This document shows, in pieces, positions 18,297 to 27,574 of a stretch of 64,000 nt of DNA. The first letter of the stretch is position 1. Every line of letters starts with the position of its first letter. Origin of the DNA: an uncultured Oscillospiraceae bacterium. GTDB lineage: Bacteria; Bacillota; Clostridia; Oscillospirales; Oscillospiraceae. Where the stretch lies: assembly GCA_944386975.1 (NCBI GenBank), contig CALXDC010000002.1, positions 35,532 through 99,531 of the forward strand, read 5' to 3'. A program made the position numbers and the translations under genes. The notes beneath the pieces are model-generated. The model did no database searches. It was given only the letters and a program-made list of their open reading frames with translations, and was not told the origin of the DNA.

Positions 18297-20105
18297 ATGG
18301 AGCGATACATAGGCAAGATGCTGGACAATCGCTATGAAATATTGGAGGTCATCGGGCAGGGCGGCATGGCCGTCGTGTTCAAGGCCAAGTGCCACCGCCT
18401 CAACCGCCTGGTGGCCATCAAGGTCCTTAAGCCGGACCTGGCCGACGACGCCGACTTTCGCCGCCGCTTCCACGATGAATCCCAGGCCGTGGCCATGCTG
18501 TCCCACCCCAACATCGTGTCGGTGTACGACGTGTCCCGTGGCGGGGATTTGGAGTACATCGTCATGGAGCTCATCGACGGCATCACCCTCAAGCAGTACA
18601 TGGAGCGCCGGGGCCAGCTGAACTGGCGGGAAGCCCTCCATTTCATCACCCAGATCATGCGGGGCCTCAGCCACGCCCACAGCCGGGGCATCATCCACCG
18701 GGACATCAAGCCCCACAACATCATGGTTCTCCGGGACGGCAGCGTGAAGGTGGCCGACTTCGGCATCGCCTGTCTTGCCGCCCGTAACGGCCAGACCATG
18801 GCGGGCCGGGAGGCCCTTGGCTCGGTGCACTACATCTCCCCGGAGCAGGCCAAGGGGGAGCGGGCCGACGCCCGGTCGGACATCTACTCCGCCGGGGTGG
18901 TGCTCTATGAGATGCTCACCGGCCGCCTGCCCTTCGACGGGGATTCCCCGGTGTCCATTGCCATTCAGCACTTCTCTGCCGTGCCTCTGAACCCCCGGGA
19001 GATCCGGCCGGAAATTCCGGAGGGCCTGGAGCTTATCTGTCTGAAGGCTATGGCCCCCCAGCGCAGCAGCCGTTACCAGAGCGCCGACGAGATGATCCGG
19101 GATCTGGAGGAGTTCCGCCGGAATCCGGAGGTGGACTTCGCCTACGACCTCTCGGATCTCCGGGGGGACGCCCCCATTGACGAGCCCACCCAGACCATCA
19201 ACGCCCGGGAGATTCACCGGGAGTTCACCAACCACAGCCACAAGCGCCGTCAGTCCGCCTGGAAGAAGTGGAGCCTTATCGGCTGCGGTGCGGTGCTGGG
19301 CGTTCTTCTTATCGTGGCCTTCTACAAGGTGATCCTGGCCAGCTTTCAGCTGGACCCGGTGGAGGAGTACGTGGTGCCCAGCGTCATCGGCATGACGGTG
19401 GAGGAGGCCTACGAGCTCCCGGAGATCAAGGATATCTTTGAGATCGACGTGATCTCCACCAAGCCCAGCGACGAGTTTGCCGAGGGGATCATCATGGACC
19501 AGGACCCCGCCCCGGAGCGGAAGAAAAAGAGTGATTTTGTTATCTCCGTCACCGTCAGCGAGGGTCTGCCCAGCGACGAGATGCCCAATGTGGTGGGCTA
19601 CGACCGCACCAGCGCCCGGCTGATTCTCAACCAGCTGGACCTGGATCTGGACATTCAGTATGAGGATGTGTATGACGACACAGTTCCCGCCGGCGATGTC
19701 ATCAACACCCGGCCCGACAAGGGCGCCACTCTCCAGCAGGGGGACACGGTCGTCCTTGTCATCAGCAAGGGCAAGGAGCTGAAGCCGGTGGCTATGGTTT
19801 CCTTCCTGGGGAAGACCCGGGGAGAGGCGGAGGACTGGCTCACCCAGATGAATCTGAAGGGCGAATTTACCGAAGTGGAGAGCAGCGATGTGGCTGCCGG
19901 GCGGATCATCAGCCAGAGCGTCCAGGGAGGGGACACGGTGATGGAGGAGAGCACCGTCTACTTCACTGTCAGCATCGGTCCACCGGAGTCCTCGGAGCCC
20001 GACGATGTCCAGCCTCCTCAGACCGGAGAGGGCGGCAGCGAGCCCGCCGGCAGCGAAACCACCCTGCCTCTGCCGCCCAACGAAGAGGAATTCAACGATG
20101 ATTAA
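18297..20105 (+). CDS. prkC: PASTA-domain Ser/Thr protein kinase PrkC/StkP
   Basis: 602 aa. Kinase domain at residues 12-270: glycine loop GQGGMA (20-25), catalytic Lys42, HRDIKPHN with Asp136, DFG at 154-156. One transmembrane helix (about 323-346, LIGCGAVLGVLLIVAFYKVILA) leads to three extracellular PASTA repeats and an acidic Pro-rich tail. PASTA domains sense muropeptides or lipid II and activate phosphorylation of cytosolic targets. The gene follows stp and overlaps rsgA by 8 bases. Confidence 0.95.
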   Translation: MERYIGKMLDNRYEILEVIGQGGMAVVFKAKCHRLNRLVAIKVLKPDLADDADFRRRFHDESQAVAMLSHPNIVSVYDVSRGGDLEYIVMELIDGITLKQYMERRGQLNWREALHFITQIMRGLSHAHSRGIIHRDIKPHNIMVLRDGSVKVADFGIACLAARNGQTMAGREALGSVHYISPEQAKGERADARSDIYSAGVVLYEMLTGRLPFDGDSPVSIAIQHFSAVPLNPREIRPEIPEGLELICLKAMAPQRSSRYQSADEMIRDLEEFRRNPEVDFAYDLSDLRGDAPIDEPTQTINAREIHREFTNHSHKRRQSAWKKWSLIGCGAVLGVLLIVAFYKVILASFQLDPVEEYVVPSVIGMTVEEAYELPEIKDIFEIDVISTKPSDEFAEGIIMDQDPAPERKKKSDFVISVTVSEGLPSDEMPNVVGYDRTSARLILNQLDLDLDIQYEDVYDDTVPAGDVINTRPDKGATLQQGDTVVLVISKGKELKPVAMVSFLGKTRGEAEDWLTQMNLKGEFTEVESSDVAAGRIISQSVQGGDTVMEESTVYFTVSIGPPESSEPDDVQPPQTGEGGSEPAGSETTLPLPPNEEEFNDD

Positions 20106-20982
20106 GGGCCAGATAGTCAAGGCCCTCAGCGGCTTTTACTATGTGAATACCCAGGAGGGGACCCAGCTCCAGTGCCGGGCCCGGGGGAAGTTCCGCAAGG
20201 ATGGGGACTCCCCTCTGGTGGGGGACTGGGTGGAGGTTCGGGAGACGGAGGAGGGCGCCGGCATGGTGTGGGAGATCCTGCCCCGGCGCAATGCCTTCGC
20301 CCGGCCCGCCGTGGCCAACATCGACCAGCTGGTGATCGTGGCCTCCGGAGCCATCCCCCAAACGGACCCCTTTCTCATCGACCGGGTGTCCGCCATCGCC
20401 GCGCTGAAGGGCTGCGACACGCTTCTGATTCTCAACAAATGTGATCTCGATCAGGCGGAGCGGTTGTGGGAGATTTACACCCGGGCTGGGATGCCGGTGG
20501 TCCGCGTCAGCGCAGAGACCGGGGAGGGAATGGGGGATCTGGTGCCCCTGATTGCAGGAAAGCTGTCCGCCTTTACAGGGAACTCCGGCGTAGGGAAATC
20601 CAGCATTTTAAACGCCCTGGAGCCGGATTTCGGTCTCTCAACCGCCGCTGTCAGCGAGAAGCTGGGCCGGGGGCGGCACACCACCCGCCATGTGGAGCTC
20701 TTCACCCTCCGGTGCGGAGCCAGAGTGGTGGACACCCCGGGCTTCAGCTCCTTCGACGCGGAGGAGCTGGACCTGGAGCTGAAGGAGCGGCTGCCGGAGA
20801 CTTTTGTGGAGTTCCGGCCCTATTTGGGCCAGTGCCGGTTCGTGGGATGCAGCCACACCAAGGAGAAGGGCTGCGCCGTCCAGGCGGCGGTGAAGGAAGG
20901 GACGATTCCCCGCAGCCGCCACGACAGCTACGTCCGTCTCTATGAGGAGCTCAAACAGGTAAAGGCGTGGGAGCGCCGCTGA
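20098..20982 (+). CDS. rsgA: Ribosome small-subunit GTPase RsgA
   Basis: 294 aa. N-terminal OB fold (residues 1-65), then a circularly permuted GTPase whose NKCD (G4) precedes GNSGVGKSS (G1) and DTPGFSSF (G3), and a C-terminal zinc knuckle (CRFVGCSHTKEKGC). It checks late 30S maturation. The ATG overlaps the end of prkC. The block ends here without the frequent rpe and thiamine pyrophosphokinase genes. Confidence 0.95.
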   Translation: MIKGQIVKALSGFYYVNTQEGTQLQCRARGKFRKDGDSPLVGDWVEVRETEEGAGMVWEILPRRNAFARPAVANIDQLVIVASGAIPQTDPFLIDRVSAIAALKGCDTLLILNKCDLDQAERLWEIYTRAGMPVVRVSAETGEGMGDLVPLIAGKLSAFTGNSGVGKSSILNALEPDFGLSTAAVSEKLGRGRHTTRHVELFTLRCGARVVDTPGFSSFDAEELDLELKERLPETFVEFRPYLGQCRFVGCSHTKEKGCAVQAAVKEGTIPRSRHDSYVRLYEELKQVKAWERR

Positions 20983-21000
20983 ACACCATAAAAAAATATA

Positions 21001-21040
21001 AGGCCCGCCGGGCTGTGAACCATCACAGCCCGGCGGGCCT
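21001..21040 (-). terminator. Terminator of the gltX-spoIIM transcript
   Basis: Perfect 18-bp stem with a 4-nt loop. Read on the minus strand it is followed by TATATTTTTTT, so it mainly stops leftward transcription. The plus side lacks a clear T-run but the hairpin may still act on rsgA mRNA. Confidence 0.85.
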
Positions 21041-21098
21041 CTTCATGCGCAAAGAAAAGAAAGGCGGCGTCCCCAAGAGAGGACGCCGCAGCAGCCTG

Positions 21099-21725
21099 TT
21101 ACAACAGCATCTGCAAAATAGCGGGGGTAACAAAGGCCTCCACCGCAGCCGCCACCAGGATTAAGGGAAAAATCAGCAGCAGCATGGTCTGGAGCAGTCC
21201 GGTGAAAAATTCCACCAAGGGCACCGCCCGGGGGCTGCGGGTAATGAGGCGGACCAGGTTGCGGCACAGGGCCACACCCATGGACACCGACAGCAGCAGG
21301 GCCGGAATCTCAAAGATGCCGTGGGGAACGATTCCGGCGAAAAAGAGGGTCAGGGAGGCGCCGCTGATGGTATAGAAGGCGGCCACAGCCCCGATGAGCA
21401 GGCCGTTGCTGACCACCGAGAGCACCGGCAGAAAGACGAAAGGCAGAAATCCGTAGAGCACGGAGAAAAGCATGGCGAACCAGTTGTTGAGGAGAATGCC
21501 GAAGAAGGACACCGATCCGGACTCGTCCACAACCCCGGCCTGAGCAAACATCTCGCTGATGGTCTCCATCAGTTCCTTCGTAATGGAGGGATTCAGGGCG
21601 AAGACCACATAGCCGGCGGCGCCGCAGACCACAAAGAGGATGCCCATGATCCAGGGCATCTTCCCCAGCTGTTCCCGGACGAAGGACCGCATGCCGCCTA
21701 CGTGCGTGTGCAGAGACTCTCTCAT
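21099..21725 (-). CDS. spoIIM: Stage II sporulation protein M
   Basis: 208 aa from the ATG that overlaps the gltX stop (ATGA). Five to six membrane helices are visible: WIMGILFVVCGAAGYVVF, ILLNNWFAMLFSVLYGFL, NGLLIGAVAAFYTI, a conserved GIVPHGIFEIPALLLS and a last helix near the C-terminus. GIVPHGIFEIPA is the SpoIIM/DUF95 signature. SpoIIM works with SpoIID and SpoIIP in septal peptidoglycan processing during engulfment. The coupling to gltX is unusual; co-transcription is inferred from the overlap. Confidence 0.85.
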   Translation of the reverse strand: MRESLHTHVGGMRSFVREQLGKMPWIMGILFVVCGAAGYVVFALNPSITKELMETISEMFAQAGVVDESGSVSFFGILLNNWFAMLFSVLYGFLPFVFLPVLSVVSNGLLIGAVAAFYTISGASLTLFFAGIVPHGIFEIPALLLSVSMGVALCRNLVRLITRSPRAVPLVEFFTGLLQTMLLLIFPLILVAAAVEAFVTPAILQMLL

Positions 21726-23209
21726 ACCAGCTTCTCCAGCCCCGCCTTCAGGCGACGGAGAGTCTCCTCCCGGCCCAGAATGGCGCAGATCTCCACCGCG
21801 CCGCCGGGGGTCACCGCCTTGCCGGCGGCAGCGATGCGCACCGGCCACATGAGGGTGGCGTTCTTCACCGCCAGCCGCTCCGCCAAGGTGATGAGCGCAT
21901 CGTGGACGGTCTCCTGGGTCCAGTCCGCCAGACCTTCCAGAGCGGGAATGGCCGCCTCCAGCATGGCGCGGGATACTTCCGGGTTGGTCTTGGATTTCTT
22001 ATTGGTAAAGAGCTCCGTGTTATAGTCGGGCAGGGCGTCGAAGAAATCTACCTTCTCCGGGATATCGGTGAGCTTTTCGCACCGGGCCTGGAGGAGAGCC
22101 GCCACGGCGGCGGCATCCACGGCGGGATTCTTCACGGTCTCACGGATATAGGGCTCCGCGATCCTGGCGAAATCCTCCGGGGACATGGCCCGGAGATAGA
22201 GGGCGTTGAAATGGGTCAGCTTCTCAATGTCGAAGATGGCCGGAGACTTGGAGATGCCGGCGATGTCGAAGACCTCCGCCAGCTCCTGAAGGGAGAAGAC
22301 CTCCCGCTCCGCCTGATCTCCCCGGGGGCTCCAGCCCAGCAGGGCCACGTAGTTGAGGATGGCCTCGGTGAGATAGCCCTGGGCCTTCAGATCCTCATAG
22401 GAGGGGTCTCCATGGCGCTTGCTCATCTTGTTGTGCTGGTCCCGCATGACGGGGGAGCAGTGGACGTAGGTGGGCACCTCCCAGCCGAAGGCCTCGTAGA
22501 GCAGGTTGTACTTGGGGGCGGAGGAGAGGTATTCACTGCCCCGGACCACGTGGGTGATGCCCATAAGGTGGTCGTCGATGACGTTGGCGAAGTTGTAGGT
22601 GGGCAGACCGTCCCGCTTGAGAAGCACCTGATCGTCCAGCGTCTCATTCTCCACGGTGATGTCCCCGAAGATGGCGTCGTGGAAGGTGGTGGTGCCGGCG
22701 GCGGGAATCTTCTGCCGGATCACGTAGGGCTCCCCGGCGTCCACCCGGGCCTGGGCCTCAGCGGGACTGAGGTCCCGGCAGGGGTCGGCGGCCCGGTTGA
22801 AGTCTCCGCTGTCCTCCTCGCTCTCCGTCTTCTCACAGAAGCAGTAGTAGGCGTGGCCCAGCTCCACCAGCAATCGGGCATAGTGGCCGTAGGTGTCCCG
22901 GCGCTGGGACTGGATATAGGGGGCCACAGGGCCGCCCACGTCGGGGCCCTCGTCATGGGTGAGGCCGCACTCGGCCATGGTGCGGTAGATCACGTCGGTG
23001 GCGCCCTCCACCAGACGGCCCTGGTCGGTATCCTCGATGCGGAGGATGAAGGTACCGCCGGCATTGCGGGCGATGAGCCAGGTGTACAGGGCGGTGCGCA
23101 GATTCCCCACATGCATGTAGCCGGTGGGGGAGGGGGCGAAGCGGGTGCGGACCTTGCCGTGGGGGATTTTCGCCTCCATGTCGTGGAAGTAGGTCATATC
23201 GAGAGCCAT
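21722..23209 (-). CDS. gltX: Glutamyl-tRNA synthetase
   Basis: 495 aa from the ATG at 23209, chosen for GGAGGAGA 5 bases upstream. Upstream in-frame codons lie in the leader and contain no plausible start. Class I HIGH-type motif appears as YMHVGNLRTALY; FILRIEDTDQGR and KMSKRHGD (ATP binding) are intact. It charges tRNAGlu, and may charge tRNAGln if a Gat amidotransferase exists elsewhere. The promoter and an attenuator-like hairpin lie upstream. Confidence 0.95.
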   Translation of the reverse strand: MALDMTYFHDMEAKIPHGKVRTRFAPSPTGYMHVGNLRTALYTWLIARNAGGTFILRIEDTDQGRLVEGATDVIYRTMAECGLTHDEGPDVGGPVAPYIQSQRRDTYGHYARLLVELGHAYYCFCEKTESEEDSGDFNRAADPCRDLSPAEAQARVDAGEPYVIRQKIPAAGTTTFHDAIFGDITVENETLDDQVLLKRDGLPTYNFANVIDDHLMGITHVVRGSEYLSSAPKYNLLYEAFGWEVPTYVHCSPVMRDQHNKMSKRHGDPSYEDLKAQGYLTEAILNYVALLGWSPRGDQAEREVFSLQELAEVFDIAGISKSPAIFDIEKLTHFNALYLRAMSPEDFARIAEPYIRETVKNPAVDAAAVAALLQARCEKLTDIPEKVDFFDALPDYNTELFTNKKSKTNPEVSRAMLEAAIPALEGLADWTQETVHDALITLAERLAVKNATLMWPVRIAAAGKAVTPGGAVEICAILGREETLRRLKAGLEKLV

Positions 23210-23253
23210 AGGGATCTCCTCCATAGGACAGTAGTATAGTGCCGCAGGGCATA

Positions 23254-23288
23254 CAGAAGAAAGAAAAGTCCCAGAAGAGCGGGACTTT
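23254..23288 (-). terminator. Attenuator-like hairpin in the gltX leader
   Basis: On the minus strand AAAGTCCC, an 8-nt loop and GGGACTTT are followed by TTCTTTCTTCT. It lies between the gltX promoter and start codon, so it would end transcription early unless antitermination occurs. No T-box consensus (GGTGGNACCGCG) is present. Confidence 0.5.
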
Positions 23289-23363
23289 CTGAAGAAAACA
23301 GGTGCGGTTTTCCGGCGGGGATCCGCGAGAAAAGCAGTCTCATACAACCCACACAGCAGACAT

Positions 23364-23392
23364 ATTATACTGATTTTCCGCTCATTTGGCAA
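23364..23392 (-). promoter_or_regulatory. Strong SigA-type promoter of gltX-spoIIM
   Basis: Minus strand TTGCCA, 17-base spacer, consensus TATAAT. Predicted start near 23357 gives a leader of about 150 nt. Confidence 0.8.
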
Positions 23393-23460
23393 GTAGTTCC
23401 CAAAGACATCATGAAATTTTGCAGGGAGAGGGGGAGAACGGCGGGGAAGGAGCGGAAAAC

Positions 23461-23486
23461 CGCCCGCCGGAATGCTCCGGCGGGCG
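23461..23486 (-). terminator. Terminator of the lipoprotein gene
   Basis: An 11-bp GC-rich stem with a 4-nt loop, followed on the minus strand by a short GTTTTCC run. The weak T-tract lowers confidence. Confidence 0.55.
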
Positions 23487-23505
23487 ATGGGGCTGGAGGG
23501 CCGGC

Positions 23506-24063
23506 TTATCCCTCCATGGCGTCGATGCGGAGCCCATCCTCCGTTTTGACGAGGGTGAGTGCCGCTGTGCGGACGGAGCCGTAGTTCAGGTACTCCACTG
23601 TGATGTCGATGGCGGTGTCATCCTCGCTGATCACCGCGAAGGATTCCGGATCCCATTGCTTGTCCAGCCCGCCGCCCTGACCGATGTCCATGCACAGCTG
23701 GCCGTCCACGTCCTTGTACCGGGGGGTGTCCCCCTCGAAGGCCCAGAGGTAGAAGTTCTCCTGGGCGTACTCCGCCGTGAAGACCTCCTCCGTGGCCGCC
23801 TTCAGAGCCTCCGCCGTGGGGTAGTTCTCGTCGGTGACGGCCACAAAGCACTGGTAGTTCTCATCGGGCTCGTAAGGGGCGTTGGGGGTGGTGGGCAGGC
23901 CGCCGCCCCGGTAGACTCCCTCGAAGAAGACCTCCTGCTCCAAAAGCTCCGGCAGGTAGTCCCCCAGGTTCTCCCCGGTGATCGCTTCCCCTCCGCTGCA
24001 TCCAGCCAGCAGGACAGCTGTCAGCAGGACAGACAAAATGAATGTGACGCCGCGTGTTCTCAT
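23506..24063 (-). CDS. Putative lipoprotein of unknown function
   Basis: 185 aa. Lipoprotein signal peptide: basic MRTRG, hydrophobic core and lipobox LLAGC (Cys21). The mature part is acidic, with YPTAEALKAATEEVFT and a C-terminal beta-rich stretch (TVEYLNYGSVRTAALTLVKTEDGLRIDAM) like small secreted IseA/NTF2-like domains, though I cannot assign a family. AAGGAGG precedes the start. It is monocistronic and divergent from trpS. Confidence 0.7.
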   Translation of the reverse strand: MRTRGVTFILSVLLTAVLLAGCSGGEAITGENLGDYLPELLEQEVFFEGVYRGGGLPTTPNAPYEPDENYQCFVAVTDENYPTAEALKAATEEVFTAEYAQENFYLWAFEGDTPRYKDVDGQLCMDIGQGGGLDKQWDPESFAVISEDDTAIDITVEYLNYGSVRTAALTLVKTEDGLRIDAMEG

Positions 24064-24196
24064 TGGGGATTCCTCCTTTCCGCGCAGCTGTCGGTGCGCT
24101 TTCTCTATATGTTATAGACGAAGCAGACGGGGAAAAAGTTCCCGGGAGAGGAAAAACAGGCCATGGCGGAAGTTGCCGGAAAAACCGCCCATTGCC

Positions 24197-24225
24197 TTGC
24201 ACTTTGCGGCGGCTTGTGATACAAT
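24197..24225 (+). promoter_or_regulatory. SigA-type promoter of trpS
   Basis: TTGCAC, 17-base spacer, TACAAT (with upstream TG at -14/-15 spacing), 59 bases before trpS. The leader is short and no T-box is seen. Confidence 0.7.
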
Positions 24226-24284
24226 GAAGCGATTATAATGGAAACAACCACGCAGAAAGCGCGGAAGATAAGGAGCCATGGATC

Positions 24285-25283
24285 ATGGATGAGAAAAAAG
24301 TTATGCTCTCCGGCATTCAGCCCAGCGGAGATCTGCACCTGGGCAACTACCTGGGGGCCATCAAGAACTGGGCAGAGCGGGCGGAGGCCTTCGACTGCTA
24401 CTACTTTATGGCGGATATGCACACCATCACCGTGCGCCAGAACCCGGCAGACCTGCGTCGCCGCACTCTGGAGCAGCTGGCCCAGTATATCGCCTGCGGA
24501 CTGGACCCGGAGAAGAACACCCTCTTCATCCAGTCCCACGTCCCCGCCCATGCGGAGCTGGGTTGGGTCCTCAACTGCTACACCATGTTCGGCGAGCTCA
24601 GCCGCATGACCCAATTCAAGGACAAGTCCGCCAAGCACAAGGACAACATCAACGGCGGTCTCTTCACCTATCCCGCCCTCATGGCCGCCGACATCCTCCT
24701 CTACCAGCCGGACTATGTCCCCGTGGGGGAGGACCAGAAGCAGCACTGCGAGCTGACGAGGGACGTGGCCCAGCGGTTCAACCACATCTACGGCGACGTG
24801 TTCAAGGTCCCTGAGCCCTACATCCCCAAGGCCGGGGCTCGGGTTATGGGTCTCACCGCCCCGGACAGCAAGATGTCCAAGTCCATCCCCGAGGGCTGCG
24901 TCTTCCTCATGGAGAAGCCGGAGGACATCCAGCGCAAGTTCAAGCGGGCCATCACCGACAGCGACACGGAGCGCTGCATCCGCTACGCCCCGGCGGAGAA
25001 GCCGGGAGTGGCCAACCTGATGAACATCTACTCCGCCGTTACCGGCAAGACCATGGAAGAGATCGAGGCGGAGTTTGAGGGCCAGGGTTACGGCAAGTTC
25101 AAACCCGCCGTAGGCGACGCGGTGATCGAGACCCTGCGTCCCATCCGGGAGGAGGCCCAGCGCATCCTCAAGGACAAGGCCTATCTGGAGAGCGTCTACA
25201 AGGCCGGGGCGGAGAAGGCCTCCTATGTGGCAAACAAGACCCTGCGGAAGGTCTATAAAAAGATCGGCTTTGTGGCCCGGTGA
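24285..25283 (+). CDS. trpS: Tryptophanyl-tRNA synthetase
   Basis: 332 aa, starting MDEKKVMLSGIQPSGDLHLGNYLGA, where LHLGNY is the HIGH-equivalent. KMSKS (DSKMSKSIPEG) is intact near residue 200. It is a typical-length bacterial class I enzyme. The following WecA-like gene starts 16 bases downstream, so a translation gene and wall-polymer genes share a transcript. Confidence 0.96.
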   Translation: MDEKKVMLSGIQPSGDLHLGNYLGAIKNWAERAEAFDCYYFMADMHTITVRQNPADLRRRTLEQLAQYIACGLDPEKNTLFIQSHVPAHAELGWVLNCYTMFGELSRMTQFKDKSAKHKDNINGGLFTYPALMAADILLYQPDYVPVGEDQKQHCELTRDVAQRFNHIYGDVFKVPEPYIPKAGARVMGLTAPDSKMSKSIPEGCVFLMEKPEDIQRKFKRAITDSDTERCIRYAPAEKPGVANLMNIYSAVTGKTMEEIEAEFEGQGYGKFKPAVGDAVIETLRPIREEAQRILKDKAYLESVYKAGAEKASYVANKTLRKVYKKIGFVAR

Positions 25284-25299
25284 TTGAGGCGAGAGTGAC

Positions 25300-26415
25300 A
25301 TGATAGAGAACAAGGAATTGATTGTCAGCGTCATGAAGGCGCTGGTGACGGCTCTGTGCATCAGCTTTGCCGCCACCCCCTTCGTCCGCCGCCTGGCTTT
25401 CACACTGGGGGCGGTGGATGTGCCCCGGGACAACCGGCGGATGCACAACCACCCCATCCCCCGGCTGGGAGGCCTTGCCATCTTTCTGGGCTTTGTTATC
25501 AGCGTGCTGGTGTTCTGCGACATCGACCTGCAGCTCCAGGGCATCCTCATCGGCGCGGTGATGATCGTGATTTTGGGCGTTATTGACGACATCATGAGCC
25601 TGCCCGCCCGGCTGAAGCTGGTGGTGCAGATTGCCGCGGCCCTCTGCGCCGTGCTCCACGGCGTGGCCATCGAGGCCATCAACAACCCCAACATCTTCAG
25701 CGAGAACCCCTACTGGATCCTGGGCTTCTGGAGTTACCCCATTTCCATCATCTGGATCGTGGCCATCACCAACTCGGTGAACCTCATCGACGGCCTGGAC
25801 GGCCTGGCCGACGGCGTGTCCACCATTGCGGCGCTGACCATGCTGATTCTGGCGGTGCTGTTGAGGGAGTGGGAGATCTCCGTCATCTGCGGCGCCCTGG
25901 TGGGAGCCTGCGTGGGCTTCATTCCCTACAATCTCAACCCCGCCAAGATTTTCATGGGGGATACCGGCTCCACCTTCCTGGGCTTCATTCTGGCCACCCT
26001 GTCCATCCAGGGCCTTTTCAAGTACTACGCGGTGATTTCCTTCCTGGTGCCCTTCATCATCTTGGGGCTGCCTATCTTCGACACCAGCTTCGCCTTCATC
26101 CGGCGGATTCTCCGGGGCCAGAGCCCCATGACTGCCGACCGCAGCCATGTTCACCACAAGCTCATCGATATGGGCATGAACCAGAAGCAGGCGGTGTCCA
26201 CGCTATATATCGTATCCCTGGTGCTGGGTCTCAGCGCCGTGCTGCTGGCCACCACCTCCATCGGCAAGACCCTGCTGTTCATTCTGGCTCTGGTGTTGTG
26301 CGGCTTCGTTGCGGTGCGGGCCATCTTCCCCCACCACCCGGACCACCACCATGAGGAGCACAAGGAGGAGCAGACGGAAAAGGAGCAGAAGAAGGGGGAG
26401 GGAAAGCATGAGTAA
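25300..26415 (+). CDS. Undecaprenyl-phosphate GlcNAc-1-phosphate transferase (WecA/TagO family)
   Basis: 371 aa with about 10-11 transmembrane helices. Family motifs: PRLGGLAIFLGF, VIDDIMSLPARLKL with catalytic Asp pair, TNSVNLIDGLDGLADG, FMGDTGSTFLG, and a cytoplasmic HVHHKLIDMG motif typical of WecA/TagO. The C-terminus is His/Glu/Lys-rich. It loads a sugar phosphate onto undecaprenyl phosphate, the first step of teichoic acid or polysaccharide synthesis. The ATG at 25300 has a GAGAGTG site. It overlaps the wecB-like gene by 8 bases. Confidence 0.9.
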   Translation: MIENKELIVSVMKALVTALCISFAATPFVRRLAFTLGAVDVPRDNRRMHNHPIPRLGGLAIFLGFVISVLVFCDIDLQLQGILIGAVMIVILGVIDDIMSLPARLKLVVQIAAALCAVLHGVAIEAINNPNIFSENPYWILGFWSYPISIIWIVAITNSVNLIDGLDGLADGVSTIAALTMLILAVLLREWEISVICGALVGACVGFIPYNLNPAKIFMGDTGSTFLGFILATLSIQGLFKYYAVISFLVPFIILGLPIFDTSFAFIRRILRGQSPMTADRSHVHHKLIDMGMNQKQAVSTLYIVSLVLGLSAVLLATTSIGKTLLFILALVLCGFVAVRAIFPHHPDHHHEEHKEEQTEKEQKKGEGKHE

Positions 26416-27553
26416 GCTGAAAATCATGAGCGTGTTCGGCACCCGGCCGGAGGCCATCAAGATGGCCCCTCTGGTAAAGGAGCTGGGGGAGCGGGAGGAG
26501 ATTCAGTCTATCTGCTGCGTCACCGCCCAGCACCGGGAGATGCTGGACAGCGTGCTTCAGGTGTTTGATCTGACGCCGGACTGGGACCTCAACATCATGA
26601 CCCCCCGGCAGACTCTGAGCACCATCACCAGCAAGTGCCTTTTGGGCATGGACGAGGCCATTGAGACCCTCCAGCCGGATATGATTCTGGTCCACGGCGA
26701 TACCTCTACCACCTTCGCAGGAGCCCTCTCCGCCTTCTACCACAAGGTACCGGTGGGCCATGTGGAGGCGGGACTTCGGACCTACGACAAGTACTCTCCC
26801 TACCCGGAGGAGATGAACCGGAAGCTGGTCACCGCCATCGCGGACCTCTATTTCTGCCCCACGGAGAACAACCGGCAGAACCTCCTGAAGGAAGGGGTGA
26901 CAAAGGGCCTCTTCGTCACCGGCAACACCGTTATTGACGCTTTGAAGACAACGGTACGAAAGGATTTTACCTTTACAACAAAAATCCTCAACGACCTGCC
27001 CTACGACACGAAAAAGATTGTGCTGGTGACCTGCCACCGGAGGGAGAACTACGGCCGTCCCATGACCCAGATCATGACGGCCCTGCGCCGTCTGGCGGAG
27101 GACCACCCGGACGTGGAGCTGGTGTACCCGGTCCACCTGAGTCCGGTGGTCCAGGAGGCGGCAAAGACCTATCTGGGGGGCCACCCCAGGATTCACCTCA
27201 TCGACCCTCTCTCCGCCGACGAGATGCACAACCTGATGGCCCGGTGCTATCTGGTAATGACCGACTCGGGGGGGCTTCAGGAGGAGGCTCCGGCCCTGGG
27301 GAAGCCGGTGCTGGTGCTGCGGCGGGAGACGGAGCGTCCCGAGGCCGTGGCGGCAGGCACTGTGCAGCTGGCGGGGGTGGAGGAGGAGACCATCTATCAG
27401 ATGGGCAGCACTCTTCTCACCGACCCGGCGGCCTACGCCAAGATGGCCCACGCGGTGAACCCCTACGGCGACGGCTTTGCCTGCCGCCGGATTGCCGACG
27501 CCATTTTGTGGCACTTCGGCAGAGGGGAGCGGCCGGAGGATTTTCGGGGCTGA
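26408..27553 (+). CDS. wecB: UDP-N-acetylglucosamine 2-epimerase (non-hydrolysing)
   Basis: 381 aa. GT-B-like fold with FGTRPEAIKMAPLV at the start, CVTAQHREMLD, VHGDTSTTFAGAL, GHVEAGLRT and TDSGGLQEEAPALGKPVLVLR, all hallmark epimerase residues. It interconverts UDP-GlcNAc and UDP-ManNAc. With the overlapping WecA/TagO gene it suggests ManNAc-containing wall polymer linkage-unit synthesis. Confidence 0.94.
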   Translation: MSKLKIMSVFGTRPEAIKMAPLVKELGEREEIQSICCVTAQHREMLDSVLQVFDLTPDWDLNIMTPRQTLSTITSKCLLGMDEAIETLQPDMILVHGDTSTTFAGALSAFYHKVPVGHVEAGLRTYDKYSPYPEEMNRKLVTAIADLYFCPTENNRQNLLKEGVTKGLFVTGNTVIDALKTTVRKDFTFTTKILNDLPYDTKKIVLVTCHRRENYGRPMTQIMTALRRLAEDHPDVELVYPVHLSPVVQEAAKTYLGGHPRIHLIDPLSADEMHNLMARCYLVMTDSGGLQEEAPALGKPVLVLRRETERPEAVAAGTVQLAGVEEETIYQMGSTLLTDPAAYAKMAHAVNPYGDGFACRRIADAILWHFGRGERPEDFRG

Positions 27554-27574
27554 GACCCCGACAGGGGAGGCGCT

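Noticed and set aside
23210-23392. T-box in the gltX leader
   Set aside because: The conserved GGTGGNACCGCG and stem I motifs, clear at 44989-45252, are absent here.
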